Below are positions 7,467-16,323 of a DNA stretch of 53,035 nt, piece by piece (positions within the stretch are counted from its first letter, which is position 1; each line of letters begins with the position of its first letter). The notes beneath the pieces are model-generated. The model worked only from the letters and a program-made list of their open reading frames with translations, was not told the origin of the DNA and did not search any database. The translations under genes and the position numbers were made by a program. Origin of the DNA: Candidatus Parepulonipiscium sp. PG-Nuni2H_MBin01 (GTDB taxonomy: Bacteria; Bacillota; Clostridia; Lachnospirales; Cellulosilyticaceae); assembly GCA_001994995.1 (NCBI GenBank), contig MDJM01000072.1:1-53035 (forward strand), written 5' to 3'.

Positions 7467-8003
7467 ATGCGCGCACAATATTTGGTGTATATGGCGCTTT
7501 TAGTGGTAGTAGCATTAATATTAAGTTTATTGGAGCGGTCTATTTCGATACCATTTATTATACCAGGGGCAAAGATTGGACTTGCTAATTTGGTGACTAT
7601 TATTGGGCTATATACTTTAACAACTCATAGTGATGTAATAAAAATTATTTTAGTAAGAGTAGTTTTAGGGGCAATTTTTGCTGGTAATGTAAGTAATCTT
7701 ATGTATAGCGTTGCAGGAGCTTTAAGTAGCTGTGTGGCTATGAGAGCTTGTCAAGTTATATTTAAAGATAAGCTTAGCATTTTAGGGGTGAGTGTTGTTG
7801 GTGCTATTGTTCATAATTGGGCACAAGTTTTTGTTGCCATTTTTGTTTTAAATAATATATGGATTTTCTTATATTTACCAGTGTTATCAAGTGTAGCTAT
7901 TGTTACAGGGATGTTTGTTGGTTGTATAGCTAAGTATTGTTTATTTTATTTAACGTATACTACTTTATATCAACGAAAAGATAAACTTAAAAATTTTATG
8001 TGA
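7467..8003 (+). CDS. Gx transporter family membrane protein
   Basis: A 178-residue multi-pass membrane protein of the Gx transporter family, often annotated as heptaprenyl diphosphate synthase component I. It shows LLERSISIPFIIPGAKIGLA then NLVTIIGLY, and the signature GAIFAGNVSNLMYSVAGALS with four to five hydrophobic segments. I chose ATG 7467 because GGGGAGG (7453-7459) stands just before it; an in-frame upstream start at 7440 overlaps the previous gene and lacks an SD. The family is related to ECF-type S components; substrate unknown, perhaps an isoprenoid or flavin precursor given the ApbE neighbour (inference). Confidence 0.87.
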   Translation: MRAQYLVYMALLVVVALILSLLERSISIPFIIPGAKIGLANLVTIIGLYTLTTHSDVIKIILVRVVLGAIFAGNVSNLMYSVAGALSSCVAMRACQVIFKDKLSILGVSVVGAIVHNWAQVFVAIFVLNNIWIFLYLPVLSSVAIVTGMFVGCIAKYCLFYLTYTTLYQRKDKLKNFM

Positions 8004-8078
8004 TTTTTATGTGATAAGGGCAAAGATTTTTGCATAAATTATGACTAAAACAAACTTTAATAGGGATAAGGTGAAGAT

Positions 8079-8984
8079 ATGGTATATGAAAATGTTACTG
8101 AAATAATTGGGAATACACCAGTCGTTAAAATTAATGATAGAGAATTAAAAGGTCAGTTATTTGCTAAGTTAGAGTATCTAAATCCCGGCGGTTCAACAAA
8201 AGATAGAGCAGCGCTTTATATGATACAAGGGTTAATTGATAGAGGAGTTGTTAATAGTAATACGGTATTAGTGGAGCCAACGAGTGGTAATACGGGTATT
8301 GGTATGGCGATGGTTGCAGCAGCACTTAATTTAAAATGTAAAATTATTATGCCAGATAATATGAGTGTAGAGAGAATAAAAATGATGAAAGCTTATGGAG
8401 CAGAAGTTGTATTAACTCCGGGTAGAGAAGGTATGACAGGAGCTATTGTGAAGTCTAAAGAGTTTGCTAATTTACCTAATCACATTGTATTATTTCAGTT
8501 TTGTAATCCGGATAATGTTCTATCGCATAGGATGACTACTGCGCAAGAAATTATTAAAGATTTTAGAACGCTAGATTATGTTGTGGCTGGAATTGGTACA
8601 GGTGGTACGCTTACAGGAATTGCTGAGGTAGTGAAAAGTAAGTATAAGGAAATTAAAGTGATTGGAATTGAGCCTGAGGGGTCTCCTGTTTTAACTAAAG
8701 GTCAGAAGGGTGAGCATAAAATTCAGGGAATTGGACCGGGGTTTACGCCGATTATATTAAACTTGGACCTTGTAGATGAGGTTAGAACGGTATCTGATGA
8801 TGATGCTATTGAGTTTGCAAGAAGGCTTAGTGTTAAGCATGGGGTATTAGCAGGCTTTTCTGGTGGGGCTGCTTATAAGATTGCTTATGATATTGCTAAA
8901 ACTGCTGAGGTGGGCCAGAAGATTTTATTTATAGTGCCTGATAATGGTGAGAGGTATTTTTCTACTTCGTTATATGAGGTATAA
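8079..8984 (+). CDS. cysK: Cysteine synthase (O-acetylserine sulfhydrylase)
   Basis: A PLP enzyme that makes cysteine from O-acetylserine and sulfide. The 301-residue protein has the PLP lysine in NPGGSTKDRAA, the substrate loop EPTSGNTGIGMAMVAAA, the phosphate-binding GTGGTLTG, GFSGGAA and the C-terminal PDNGERYFST. This is the CysK/CysM group; I cannot separate the two by eye. SD AAGGTG precedes ATG 8079. The 75-bp gap upstream has no T-box or SAM-riboswitch-like structure that I can see. A bidirectional terminator follows. Confidence 0.95.
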   Translation: MVYENVTEIIGNTPVVKINDRELKGQLFAKLEYLNPGGSTKDRAALYMIQGLIDRGVVNSNTVLVEPTSGNTGIGMAMVAAALNLKCKIIMPDNMSVERIKMMKAYGAEVVLTPGREGMTGAIVKSKEFANLPNHIVLFQFCNPDNVLSHRMTTAQEIIKDFRTLDYVVAGIGTGGTLTGIAEVVKSKYKEIKVIGIEPEGSPVLTKGQKGEHKIQGIGPGFTPIILNLDLVDEVRTVSDDDAIEFARRLSVKHGVLAGFSGGAAYKIAYDIAKTAEVGQKILFIVPDNGERYFSTSLYEV

Positions 8985-8998
8985 TGAGGTAGAATTAA

Positions 8999-9037
8999 AA
9001 AAAAGCAGCTGCTACAAATTAGCAACTGCTTTTTTTA
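8999..9037. terminator. Bidirectional terminator between cysK and the CNNM gene
   Basis: A 16-bp stem with one mismatch (8999-9014 with 9020-9035), 5-base loop, A-run on the left and T-run on the right. Confidence 0.85.
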
Positions 9038-10351
9038 TTAGTTATCATCAGTATATGTCTCAGTTAGAGTTGCCTCATGAATTATAATTTTTAAAGAGTT
9101 TATTCTATTATTACAAGTTTCTTCTACTATAAAAGTAAGGTTATCTGTCTCAACAATTTCGCCATCATCCGGAAATCTATCTAGCAAACCAATAACAAAG
9201 CCTCCGATAGAATCGAACTCATTTGACATTATATCAAGCCCTAGCTTATCATTTACATCGGAGATACGATATGTACCATCAACAATATATTCTCTGTCCC
9301 CCACTTGAACAAAGTCGTCATTTTGAATGTCATATTCGTCTTCGATGTCTCCTACTATCTCTTCTATTAAATCCTCTAAAGTAATAAGGCCAGACGTGCC
9401 ACCATATTCATCTACAACAAACACTATACCTGTTTTCTTTGTTCTTAGTTCTTTAAATAACTCGTCTATCCTCTTAAACTCATGAATAAAGTAAGCTTCA
9501 CGAAGTATATTAGATACATCGAAAGTCTCAGGGTGAAAAGTGTCTAGCAGTAAATCTTTTATATACAGCATTCCCACAATATTATCATGTGAGTCCACAT
9601 ACACAGGCATACGGGAAAACTGATATTCCTTATAAAGCCCTAACACCTCTTCATATGTAGCTTCAATATCAACAGCTACCATATCTGTCCTAGGAATCAT
9701 AATATCTTTTGCATATAGGTCACCGAAACCGAACACATTGTAAATCATTTCCTTTTCCTCGGCTTCAATAACTCCTTCTTCATGACTTACAGTTACAATT
9801 GTTTTTAATTCTGCTTCAGTAATAAAGGCAGTATTCATATCAGTGCTACCGCCAAGCAGTTTAATTAATAGGTTAGAAATAGCAAGCAAAACTTTTACAA
9901 CTGGGGCAAATATAATAACAATTAAGGCAATGGGCTTTGATACAAACAATGCAACTTCCTGTGGGTGCTTTGTGGCAGTCGATTTTGGAGTAAGTTCGCC
10001 AAATATAAGTACAAGTATTGTCATTACACCTGTAGCTATACCTGCTCCAGCACTGCCAAATATATCAGTTGCTAGTAGTGTGGCTAGTGATGAAGCTCCA
10101 ATATTTACCAAGTTATTTCCTACCAATATTGAACCAAGTAACTTAGTTGGGTCTGAAATCAGTTTTGCTACTAATTTAGAACCTTTGATGTTTTGCGAAA
10201 CCATGTGCCTAGCATCAATTTTGTTAATGGCCATAAGGGCTGTTTCAGACATTGAAAAGAAGCCTGATGCAATAAGTAATATGGCTAAGAATATCAGTTG
10301 TATCCACTGTTGCGAAGTTAGTTCTATTTGTATCGCTGAATTGGCAATCAA
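9038..10351 (-). CDS. CNNM/CorC-type hemolysin-family membrane protein (HlyC/CorC)
   Basis: A 437-residue protein with the standard order of the family: an N-terminal CNNM (DUF21) membrane domain of about four segments (residues 15-185, including SGFFSMSETALMAINKI), a pair of CBS domains (about 205-325, IMIPRTDMVAVDIEATYEEV to TSGLITLEDLIEEIVGDI) and a C-terminal CorC_HlyC domain (350-430). Relatives are magnesium/cobalt efflux or tolerance proteins; older 'hemolysin' names are misleading. It starts with TTG at 10351, with AGGAGAG upstream and a good minus-strand promoter at 10393-10421. It shares its terminator with cysK. Confidence 0.92.
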   Translation of the reverse strand: MIANSAIQIELTSQQWIQLIFLAILLIASGFFSMSETALMAINKIDARHMVSQNIKGSKLVAKLISDPTKLLGSILVGNNLVNIGASSLATLLATDIFGSAGAGIATGVMTILVLIFGELTPKSTATKHPQEVALFVSKPIALIVIIFAPVVKVLLAISNLLIKLLGGSTDMNTAFITEAELKTIVTVSHEEGVIEAEEKEMIYNVFGFGDLYAKDIMIPRTDMVAVDIEATYEEVLGLYKEYQFSRMPVYVDSHDNIVGMLYIKDLLLDTFHPETFDVSNILREAYFIHEFKRIDELFKELRTKKTGIVFVVDEYGGTSGLITLEDLIEEIVGDIEDEYDIQNDDFVQVGDREYIVDGTYRISDVNDKLGLDIMSNEFDSIGGFVIGLLDRFPDDGEIVETDNLTFIVEETCNNRINSLKIIIHEATLTETYTDDN

Positions 10352-10392
10352 TTAAAAATCACTCTCCTAAAAAATCATTTACTGATAGATTA

Positions 10393-10421
10393 ATTATAAG
10401 ATACTTGACGCATTTTTGCAA
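10393..10421 (-). promoter_or_regulatory. Sigma-A promoter of the CNNM/CorC gene
   Basis: Reading the minus strand: TTGCAA (10421-10416), 17-bp spacer, TATAAT (10398-10393), 42 bases before the TTG start codon. Confidence 0.75.
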
Positions 10422-10458
10422 TGATTTTTGACATTGTTTTTTTAGCTTAAACAAAAAT

Positions 10459-10486
10459 TAAAGATTTATAAAATGAATGTCGATAT
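10459..10486 (+). promoter_or_regulatory. Sigma-28 (SigD/FliA)-type promoter of the flagellar operon
   Basis: TAAA (10459-10462), 16-bp spacer and GTCGATAT (10479-10486), against the established consensus TAAA-N15-GCCGATAT. Only one base of the -10 element differs. It lies 18 bases before the ATG of the large DUF6240-like gene that leads into the FliS-like and flagellin genes. Confidence 0.72.
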
Positions 10487-10504
10487 ATATACTGAGGTGA
10501 TGAT

Positions 10505-13294
10505 ATGATAATTACAAATAGTTATGGAATCCAACAGTACGGGGCAATTCAAACGACGTATACACCAGCTAATCCTAATATTAACAATAATGTAAATGCT
10601 CTTTTTGAGTTAGGGAATAACCAAGCAGTGCCACAGACGTTGCAGTATCAAGCAGATGAATTTAAAAATATAAACAATGAACAAGCTTTTTCTATTGATG
10701 ATGATGTGTTACCAGGACTTATTAATGAGGGCGTAAATGTAGAGGATTTACAAGCTTATGAGTATGAGTACTTTAAGGACCAGCAAGAGTTTGATCAAAA
10801 TATTGACGAAGAGCCTAAAGATAATGCGTCTATGGCTAATAAAATTAGTCGTTTAAAAGAGCATTCAGATGGTATGTATCATTATGCTATGAAGACTACA
10901 TCTGCGCTTACTATTAATAATTTATATGTTGGAAGTTTTACCCAAGTAAATAATGGCCAAAATAATCATAATTTTTCCAAGGAAGATGTTGGGCATGTTT
11001 TGTCTATGAATAGTTTGCCAAGTACTAGTCAAAATACTTGGGCGGCAGAAAAGTTAATGAATATTGGAGAGGATGTTTCTGCTGCTAATATTACTAAAAT
11101 GCAAAATTTACACAATTTTGTGGAAGCTATGGATTTGCCTTCTAAAGATGTTACTGGAGATGGTTTACCTGAGTATCAACCTATTATAAAAGAAGAGAAG
11201 GTTATGTATATCGAAAAAGATATGCAGGAGATAGTTGATGATTTAACTAAAGTTGATGATAGCGATATTGAAAAGGTTCTTAGTGAAGATAAAGATGTCA
11301 CTATTAACAATTTGCGTGATGCAATGCGTACTAATACTGAAAAGGCGTTAGGAACGTATAAACCGAATGGTAAAATTAATACTCCAAATAATGCTAAGGG
11401 AACTTTAAGTAAGAATAATACTAATATGGCTGAAATTGCAGTAGAAGTTCCACAAGTTAGTACGGATAAAATCACGGAAATTAGAGAACAAATAAATATT
11501 ATACGTGCTAAATTAAATGTAGAGGCTGCTAGAAATATTAGCCAAAAAATGCCTCTTGAAAGTACTGAGTTGTCTCAAATTGCTAAGGAATTAGTTTCTC
11601 ACCAAGAGCAAGTTATTACTACAGCTCTTGAGGCAAATGACGTTGCGCTAACGCCTGCTAATATTGAGGCGGTAGAAAATGTAATTGATACAACTAACTT
11701 GATGAAGTTATATAAAGAACAATCTCTTGCAATTCAAGTAGAATCTGAGCAGAGCGCTACTTTACAGCAGTTTGGGCAGGCTCTATCTAAATATCAGGAG
11801 AATGAGTTGTTGCCTGAGGCTAGATTTGGTGAAGGTGCGCATAAGATGGGCGCGGAAATTAAGACGTTCCTACAGGAAAATAATTTACCGACCGATAACT
11901 TAAGTGTGCAGGCAGCTACTGGGTTGGTGATGAACAATCAGGAAATTACGCCAGAAAATTTAGAAAGCGCTACACAAATTGCACTTAAGATGAATACTTT
12001 CTTATCGGAGATGACTCCTACTATGGCTTCTATAATGTTAAAAGATGGCATTAATCCTATGCATAGTAATATTGATAGTGCGATGGAGTTTATTGAAGAA
12101 AAGAGGGTGCCAGAGATTAAAAAGACTGTTGCGCAGAGCATTGTGGCGCTTGAGCAAAAAGGGCAGATTGATGCTGATGAGAAGCGTGAGCTTATTGGAC
12201 TTTATAGAATTTTGCATGGCGTTGAAAGTAATAAGGAACGTGTAATTGGATATTTACATGCTAATCAGCTGCCTCTAACTGTGGAAAGACTGCAAGAAGC
12301 GGTTCGCTATATGGGTAATGCTAATATTACATCAGAACTTGCGGATGAGTTTGAGTTTGAAGTTGGGGGATATAAAAAGCGGATACTAAGTCCTAAGTTA
12401 GCTTCAGACGCTGCTAATGTGGTCCACAATTCTTTATTATCTTCTGGAAAAGAAAGTACAATTGCTAATTCGCTAGAAAGTATGATTTTTCCGTTTATGA
12501 AATCGGAAACTCAAAAGGAGCTGGCGCAGTTTGAAACGTTAGATAAGATGCCGAGTAATCTATTAGACAAAATGGAAGTGGCAAAAAAGGCTGGTCAAGA
12601 TGTTGTTGATGCGTTAAAAGAGCGCAATATACCAGTTACGATTTCTAATTTATATTTAATGCAGATGGCGGTTGATAATCCAAATCAATTTGGAGAACTG
12701 TTGCAGCAGCAAATCGACCAAAATGAATATTACCCAGAAAGCTTTGATGAAATCGCTAGAGAACTTGAGGAAATGCAACGTGAAGCTATGGAAAATATGG
12801 ATAGTGCTATGTTAGCTGGCGACACGCAAAATTATCAAGAGCATAAAAGTTTAGAGGAGATGACTAGGTTTAATAAGTCTATCCAAGACCAAGACGGTAT
12901 ATATCAAATTCCATTTATTATTGGAGGTGAACCGCGCACGGTTCATATGTATGTTAAAGATGATTCTAAAAATAAAGCTACAGGTGAAATTAATGAGGAT
13001 TTACACGCTGTAATTAGTTATGATACTAAGCATATGGGAACTATTGTTGCGAATTTAAAAATTACACCAACCTCTGTTTCATATGAAATTAGTGGTCAAA
13101 GCGAAGAGGCTACTAATAAATTGGCTGTTGGAAGTGATGTGCTTAATAAGATGATTGAGGAAATTGGGTATAAAGTTCGTGAGAGTATTTATATGCCGCG
13201 TGATATTTATAATCCAGTGGCTAATCCGTCGCAAGAAGAAAATGAAAAATTAGAAACAATTTCTAGTGATAGTTTATTTGAAGAAATAGTATAA
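10505..13294 (+). CDS. Large flagellar-operon protein, DUF6240/FliK-like
   Basis: A 929-residue soluble, acidic protein with no signal peptide. Through residues 120-760 a helical unit recurs, each time ending in a 'pxTxxNlxxa' turn: DVSAANITKMQNL, DVTINNLRDAM, ALTPANIEAVENV, EITPENLESATQI, PLTVERLQEAV, PVTISNLYLMQM. The last 130 residues switch to beta structure (YQIPFIIGGEPRTVHMYVKD ... HMGTIVANLKITPTSVSYEI) resembling the C-terminal hook-length-control domain of FliK. I recall such proteins as DUF6240 in clostridial flagellar loci, but the name is from memory. It sits behind a sigma-28 promoter and two small genes lead on to flagellin, so a flagellar role (hook length, filament assembly or regulation) is likely. 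SD GAGGTGATG before ATG. Confidence 0.7.
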   Translation: MIITNSYGIQQYGAIQTTYTPANPNINNNVNALFELGNNQAVPQTLQYQADEFKNINNEQAFSIDDDVLPGLINEGVNVEDLQAYEYEYFKDQQEFDQNIDEEPKDNASMANKISRLKEHSDGMYHYAMKTTSALTINNLYVGSFTQVNNGQNNHNFSKEDVGHVLSMNSLPSTSQNTWAAEKLMNIGEDVSAANITKMQNLHNFVEAMDLPSKDVTGDGLPEYQPIIKEEKVMYIEKDMQEIVDDLTKVDDSDIEKVLSEDKDVTINNLRDAMRTNTEKALGTYKPNGKINTPNNAKGTLSKNNTNMAEIAVEVPQVSTDKITEIREQINIIRAKLNVEAARNISQKMPLESTELSQIAKELVSHQEQVITTALEANDVALTPANIEAVENVIDTTNLMKLYKEQSLAIQVESEQSATLQQFGQALSKYQENELLPEARFGEGAHKMGAEIKTFLQENNLPTDNLSVQAATGLVMNNQEITPENLESATQIALKMNTFLSEMTPTMASIMLKDGINPMHSNIDSAMEFIEEKRVPEIKKTVAQSIVALEQKGQIDADEKRELIGLYRILHGVESNKERVIGYLHANQLPLTVERLQEAVRYMGNANITSELADEFEFEVGGYKKRILSPKLASDAANVVHNSLLSSGKESTIANSLESMIFPFMKSETQKELAQFETLDKMPSNLLDKMEVAKKAGQDVVDALKERNIPVTISNLYLMQMAVDNPNQFGELLQQQIDQNEYYPESFDEIARELEEMQREAMENMDSAMLAGDTQNYQEHKSLEEMTRFNKSIQDQDGIYQIPFIIGGEPRTVHMYVKDDSKNKATGEINEDLHAVISYDTKHMGTIVANLKITPTSVSYEISGQSEEATNKLAVGSDVLNKMIEEIGYKVRESIYMPRDIYNPVANPSQEENEKLETISSDSLFEEIV

Positions 13295-13321
13295 GGGCAT
13301 TAAATATAGAGGTGAAAGAGT

Positions 13322-13408
13322 ATGGAAAATCAGCAAGATTCTTTATTGGAAATAGTAAAACAATTTGTAACGTATTTTGAAGACGTAGATGGTGGTGATG
13401 AAGAATGA
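13322..13408 (+). CDS. 28-residue ORF coupled to fliS-like gene
   Basis: A short ORF, beginning MENQQDSLLEIVKQF and ending in an acidic EDVDGGDEE tail, starts at ATG 13322 behind GAGGTGAAAGAG. Its TGA overlaps the next ATG in an ATGA arrangement (13405-13408), the classic sign of translational coupling. It may be a real micro-protein in the flagellar operon or a leader that sets the level of the FliS-like protein. Very few residues exist to classify it, so function is unknown. Confidence 0.6.
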   Translation: MENQQDSLLEIVKQFVTYFEDVDGGDEE

Positions 13409-13830
13409 TAACAGTGGCACAAGTTACTCAGGCATCTGACGTTGAACTGTTATGTATTACGTTTGATTTATTTTTAGAAAGCGTGCAAGAAGCTATAGAT
13501 GAAGATGATATTGAAATTAAGAAGAAACATATAAATCATTGTAGAGAAGTACTAAAAGTGTTAGTAAATAACCTTGATATGGCAGTACCGCTAGCTCAAG
13601 ATTTATTTGACTTATATGTATATGTACAAAAGCTGTTAGTCTCGAAAGAGGGTCTTGCCGAGGCACACCGTATAATGGCAAGAATTAAGGATGGATTTGA
13701 GCATATACCCCAAGATAAAAAACCAAGTGCAGTAGAAAATGCACAAAATATTTACGCAGGAATGACTTATAGCGGAAGTCAGTTAAATGAAATCATTATG
13801 GAAAATAGTAATCGTGGATTTATGGCATAG
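13405..13830 (+). CDS. FliS-like flagellin export chaperone
   Basis: A 141-residue helical protein directly upstream of flagellin. The pattern 'VELLCITFDLFLESVQEAID', 'HINHCREVLKVLVNNLD' and 'DLFDLYVYVQKLL' follows the FliS layout (ELL...YD..i..l..A; a central helix; L..lY.y...L). FliS binds the flagellin C-terminus and prevents premature polymerisation. Position and pattern agree; residue identity to standard FliS is modest, so this is a divergent member. It overlaps the preceding 28-residue ORF by four bases and is 12 bp from flagellin. Confidence 0.75.
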   Translation: MITVAQVTQASDVELLCITFDLFLESVQEAIDEDDIEIKKKHINHCREVLKVLVNNLDMAVPLAQDLFDLYVYVQKLLVSKEGLAEAHRIMARIKDGFEHIPQDKKPSAVENAQNIYAGMTYSGSQLNEIIMENSNRGFMA

Positions 13831-13842
13831 GGGGCTAATATT

Positions 13843-15045
13843 ATGAAAATTAATTACAATATACCAGCATTACAAACGAATGTAGCTTTAAAAAGAGCTA
13901 CAAACCAACAAAGTACAGCTATGGAGAGGTTATCATCAGGTTTAAAAATTAACTCATCTAAAGATGACCCAGCAGGGATGGCGATTTGCCAAAAGCTTAC
14001 TGCACAAGTGGATGGCTTAAATCAGGCTAATAAAAATAGTATGGATGGGATTTCTATGATTCAAACAGCAGAAGGTGCTATGAATGAAGTGCATGATATG
14101 TTATCTCGTCTTAGAGAGCTTAGCATTCAATCTATGAATGATACTTACACTGATACTGATAGGGATAAGATGCAGTTGGAGCTTAATGAGCTTTTAAAAG
14201 AAATTGACCGTATTAGTGAAGATACTGAGTTTAATGATACTAAAATTTTAAATGGTTCTAGAGATATTGGCCAGAGCGGAATTGGTATAGTACAAACTCA
14301 AACTGGTACTGATGATCAGCCAGCAGTATACAATTTAACTTTACCAAACCCACGTGTGGCAGGGGAAGGTTTTACTATTGATGGGCAAGCGTTTGAGTTT
14401 TATGATAGTACAGAAGGTGAATATACTGGTACAGCTATAGGGTTAGATATTAACAATACTGCTGCACAAATTACAAATACTTTAGCGGAGATTGAGTACA
14501 CTAACTTTACACTATCTACAGACCTTACACTTACAGCTAAATCAAATGGTACCGACGGTAACTACTTAGCAGCTAATGACGGAGCAGTAGCGCCTATCCA
14601 AGTGTTGTTCCAAATTGGTGCTAATGCTAATCAATTAACTTCTTTATATCTTGAGAGTACTGGGACGGACGTTTTAGGATTAACAAGTAACTTAGAAGGA
14701 AATGGCTTTAGTGAAACTGCGGATATTAATGGTGCGTATGGGCTAAACATTTCTAATAAAGAAGATGCAGACTTTGCATTAGGAGCAATTGATAAGGCGA
14801 TTAATAAAATATCTGAGCAGCGCGCGTATTTAGGTGCATATCAAAATAGACTTGAATATACAGTAAAAAGCTTAGATGTAACAGAGGACAATTTAACTGG
14901 CTCATTATCTCGTATTCAAGATACAGATATGGCAGAGGAAATGACTGAGTTTACACGTACAAACATTATATCTCAAGCGGCAACATCAATGTTATCTCAA
15001 GCAAACCAACGTCCGCAACAAGTTCTACAAATCTTACAATCATAA
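13843..15045 (+). CDS. Flagellin
   Basis: A 400-residue flagellin, the filament subunit exported by the flagellar type III system. The conserved D0/D1 N-terminus (MKINYNIPALQTNVALKRA, then RLSSGLKINSSKDDPAGMAI) and C-terminus (RIQDTDMAEEMTEFTRTNII ... MLSQANQRPQQVLQILQS) flank a variable middle of about 190 residues containing a flagellin_IN-like unit (GEGFTIDGQAFEFYDSTEG). No signal peptide, as expected. It ends in QS rather than the common LLR/LLG. The gene has an SD-like AGGGGG, follows the FliS-like gene by 12 bp, and ends in a long perfect hairpin, consistent with a stable abundant mRNA. Confidence 0.97.
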   Translation: MKINYNIPALQTNVALKRATNQQSTAMERLSSGLKINSSKDDPAGMAICQKLTAQVDGLNQANKNSMDGISMIQTAEGAMNEVHDMLSRLRELSIQSMNDTYTDTDRDKMQLELNELLKEIDRISEDTEFNDTKILNGSRDIGQSGIGIVQTQTGTDDQPAVYNLTLPNPRVAGEGFTIDGQAFEFYDSTEGEYTGTAIGLDINNTAAQITNTLAEIEYTNFTLSTDLTLTAKSNGTDGNYLAANDGAVAPIQVLFQIGANANQLTSLYLESTGTDVLGLTSNLEGNGFSETADINGAYGLNISNKEDADFALGAIDKAINKISEQRAYLGAYQNRLEYTVKSLDVTEDNLTGSLSRIQDTDMAEEMTEFTRTNIISQAATSMLSQANQRPQQVLQILQS

Positions 15046-15053
15046 AAACCTTA

Positions 15054-15098
15054 AATAGCTTATAATGAAGATTACTCTTGATTATAAGCTATTCTTTT
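15054..15098 (+). terminator. Terminator of the flagellin operon
   Basis: A perfect 13-bp stem (AATAGCTTATAAT at 15054-15066 with 15081-15093), 14-base loop, then CTTTTG. The T-tract is short but the stem is strong. Confidence 0.72.
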
Positions 15099-15170
15099 GC
15101 GTAAAAATTTTCCAGATTTTTGTATTAAATACTTGGATTTAGGCTATACTTTTTAGGAGGAGTGATAATT

Positions 15171-15398
15171 ATGATTAAACGTAACAAACTTAGTAAACAA
15201 GAACTGCAAAAATTAAAGCTCCGCCAGAGTCTATCTGAACAGCTTGAATTATTGCAAGATGAAATGGCCATTGCACTCAATAACTTTTCTAACACTACAG
15301 AGCCAGAGCTACTCGAATACTACACATATACTTATAAAGCTAAGCAAATTCGTCATGGTTATTTGCTAAAAGAGCTAAGACAGATGTATTACGAGTAA
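15171..15398 (+). CDS. DUF2508/YaaL-like small protein
   Basis: A 75-residue, highly charged helical protein. The segment ALNNFSNTTEPELLEYY followed by KAKQIRHGYLLKELRQ matches the YaaL/DUF2508 pattern (A...F....dpeLidy..Y...A...y.YLl...r). In many Firmicutes that gene follows recR; here it lies elsewhere. I take ATG 15171, which AGGAGG (15155-15160) precedes by 10 bases; the in-frame GTG at 15162 is too close to the SD. A TATACT -10 element lies at 15145-15150. Function unknown. Confidence 0.6.
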   Translation: MIKRNKLSKQELQKLKLRQSLSEQLELLQDEMAIALNNFSNTTEPELLEYYTYTYKAKQIRHGYLLKELRQMYYE

Positions 15399-15489
15399 AG
15401 TTTAAAAAATTTATGGTAAATTATGTATAATTCTTACCATAAATGTACATACTCTGACTAAAGAAATAACAGTTTTTGGGAGGTAACGC

Positions 15490-16158
15490 ATGAGTACGAT
15501 TAAGTTAACACAAGAGTTTATTAATAAAAATCATAGAGCAGATAAAACTAAGCGTGAAGCACTAGAATTATTTCTACGATTTTTAAAGGTTCATGGGGGA
15601 CAGGATATTACACCAGAGATGATTGATTTTTTTCTTGCCTTTTGGATACCTAAATATAAGAACCACTTAGATGAAGCGCAAAGCTTATATGTGGTGCAAG
15701 CTATAGATGATTTAATGGAGTATATTAGTGAGCAGCAAGATGTGGCTTATAGTTTAGAATTGCTAGAGCTTTATAAAATTGAATATGCGCGTTTATATAA
15801 AACTAAGCAGATGATAGCAAATTTATCGGGTTATCCTGTAATTAGCTACAATCCAATGGTGATTAATTTAAACAGTTATAAGGCATATAAACGCAAACGC
15901 GATAAAAAGGAAGGCTTATGTACGTATGAGGCAGGCCATTTTGTGGTGCAAGAGATTAATAAAGATGGTTATATTGTGCTAAAAAAGATGGCACTTAATA
16001 AATTTTACAAAGTTTCTTTTAGACCTAAATTACTTCATCATTTTAAGTTAGGTGATGTTTTACATATCACTTTAAAAAAGAAATTATTTTTACTACACTG
16101 GGAAATTGACGATATTATCACATATTACCCACCAAAAGCATTAAGTTACTTGTGCTAA
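15490..16158 (+). CDS. Unrecognised 222-residue protein
   Basis: I do not recognise this protein. The first about 115 residues are predicted helical and rich in aromatic and charged residues (KREALELFLRFLKVHGGQDI ... YVVQAIDDLMEYISEQQ). A Lys/Arg-rich stretch follows (YKAYKRKRDKKEG), then a beta-rich C-terminal 80 residues with the 'LGDVLHITLKKKLFLLHWEI' and 'YYPPKALSYL' pattern of a small barrel. No signal peptide or membrane segment. The SD GGGAGG precedes the ATG by 7 bases, and a strong terminator follows the stop, so it is its own transcription unit. Confidence 0.75.
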   Translation: MSTIKLTQEFINKNHRADKTKREALELFLRFLKVHGGQDITPEMIDFFLAFWIPKYKNHLDEAQSLYVVQAIDDLMEYISEQQDVAYSLELLELYKIEYARLYKTKQMIANLSGYPVISYNPMVINLNSYKAYKRKRDKKEGLCTYEAGHFVVQEINKDGYIVLKKMALNKFYKVSFRPKLLHHFKLGDVLHITLKKKLFLLHWEIDDIITYYPPKALSYLC

Positions 16159-16194
16159 AAAAAAGCTCTTCTGCAATTTGAGAAGAGCTTTTTT
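16159..16194 (+). terminator. Intrinsic terminator after 222-residue gene
   Basis: A perfect 14-bp stem including the A- and T-runs (16159-16172 with 16181-16194), 8-base loop, starting directly at the stop codon. Confidence 0.88.
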
Positions 16195-16323
16195 AGGTTC
16201 GTAAACCTTTTCTAGTTTTTGTGAATATTTTGGTAAAAAAATGGGATTACTATTTTATATAATAGAGAACTAATTTTAGGCGCGAGCAAACTATTAGTTA
16301 ATCAGTAGGAAGGAAAAATTGAG

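Noticed and set aside
8004..8078. Riboswitch or T-box before cysteine synthase
   Set aside because: Only 75 bases, with no specifier loop, antiterminator motif or terminator hairpin.
12045..12245. Plus-strand alternative frame inside the large flagellar protein gene
   Set aside because: Lies in a well-coding gene, Arg/Leu-rich shadow peptide, no SD.
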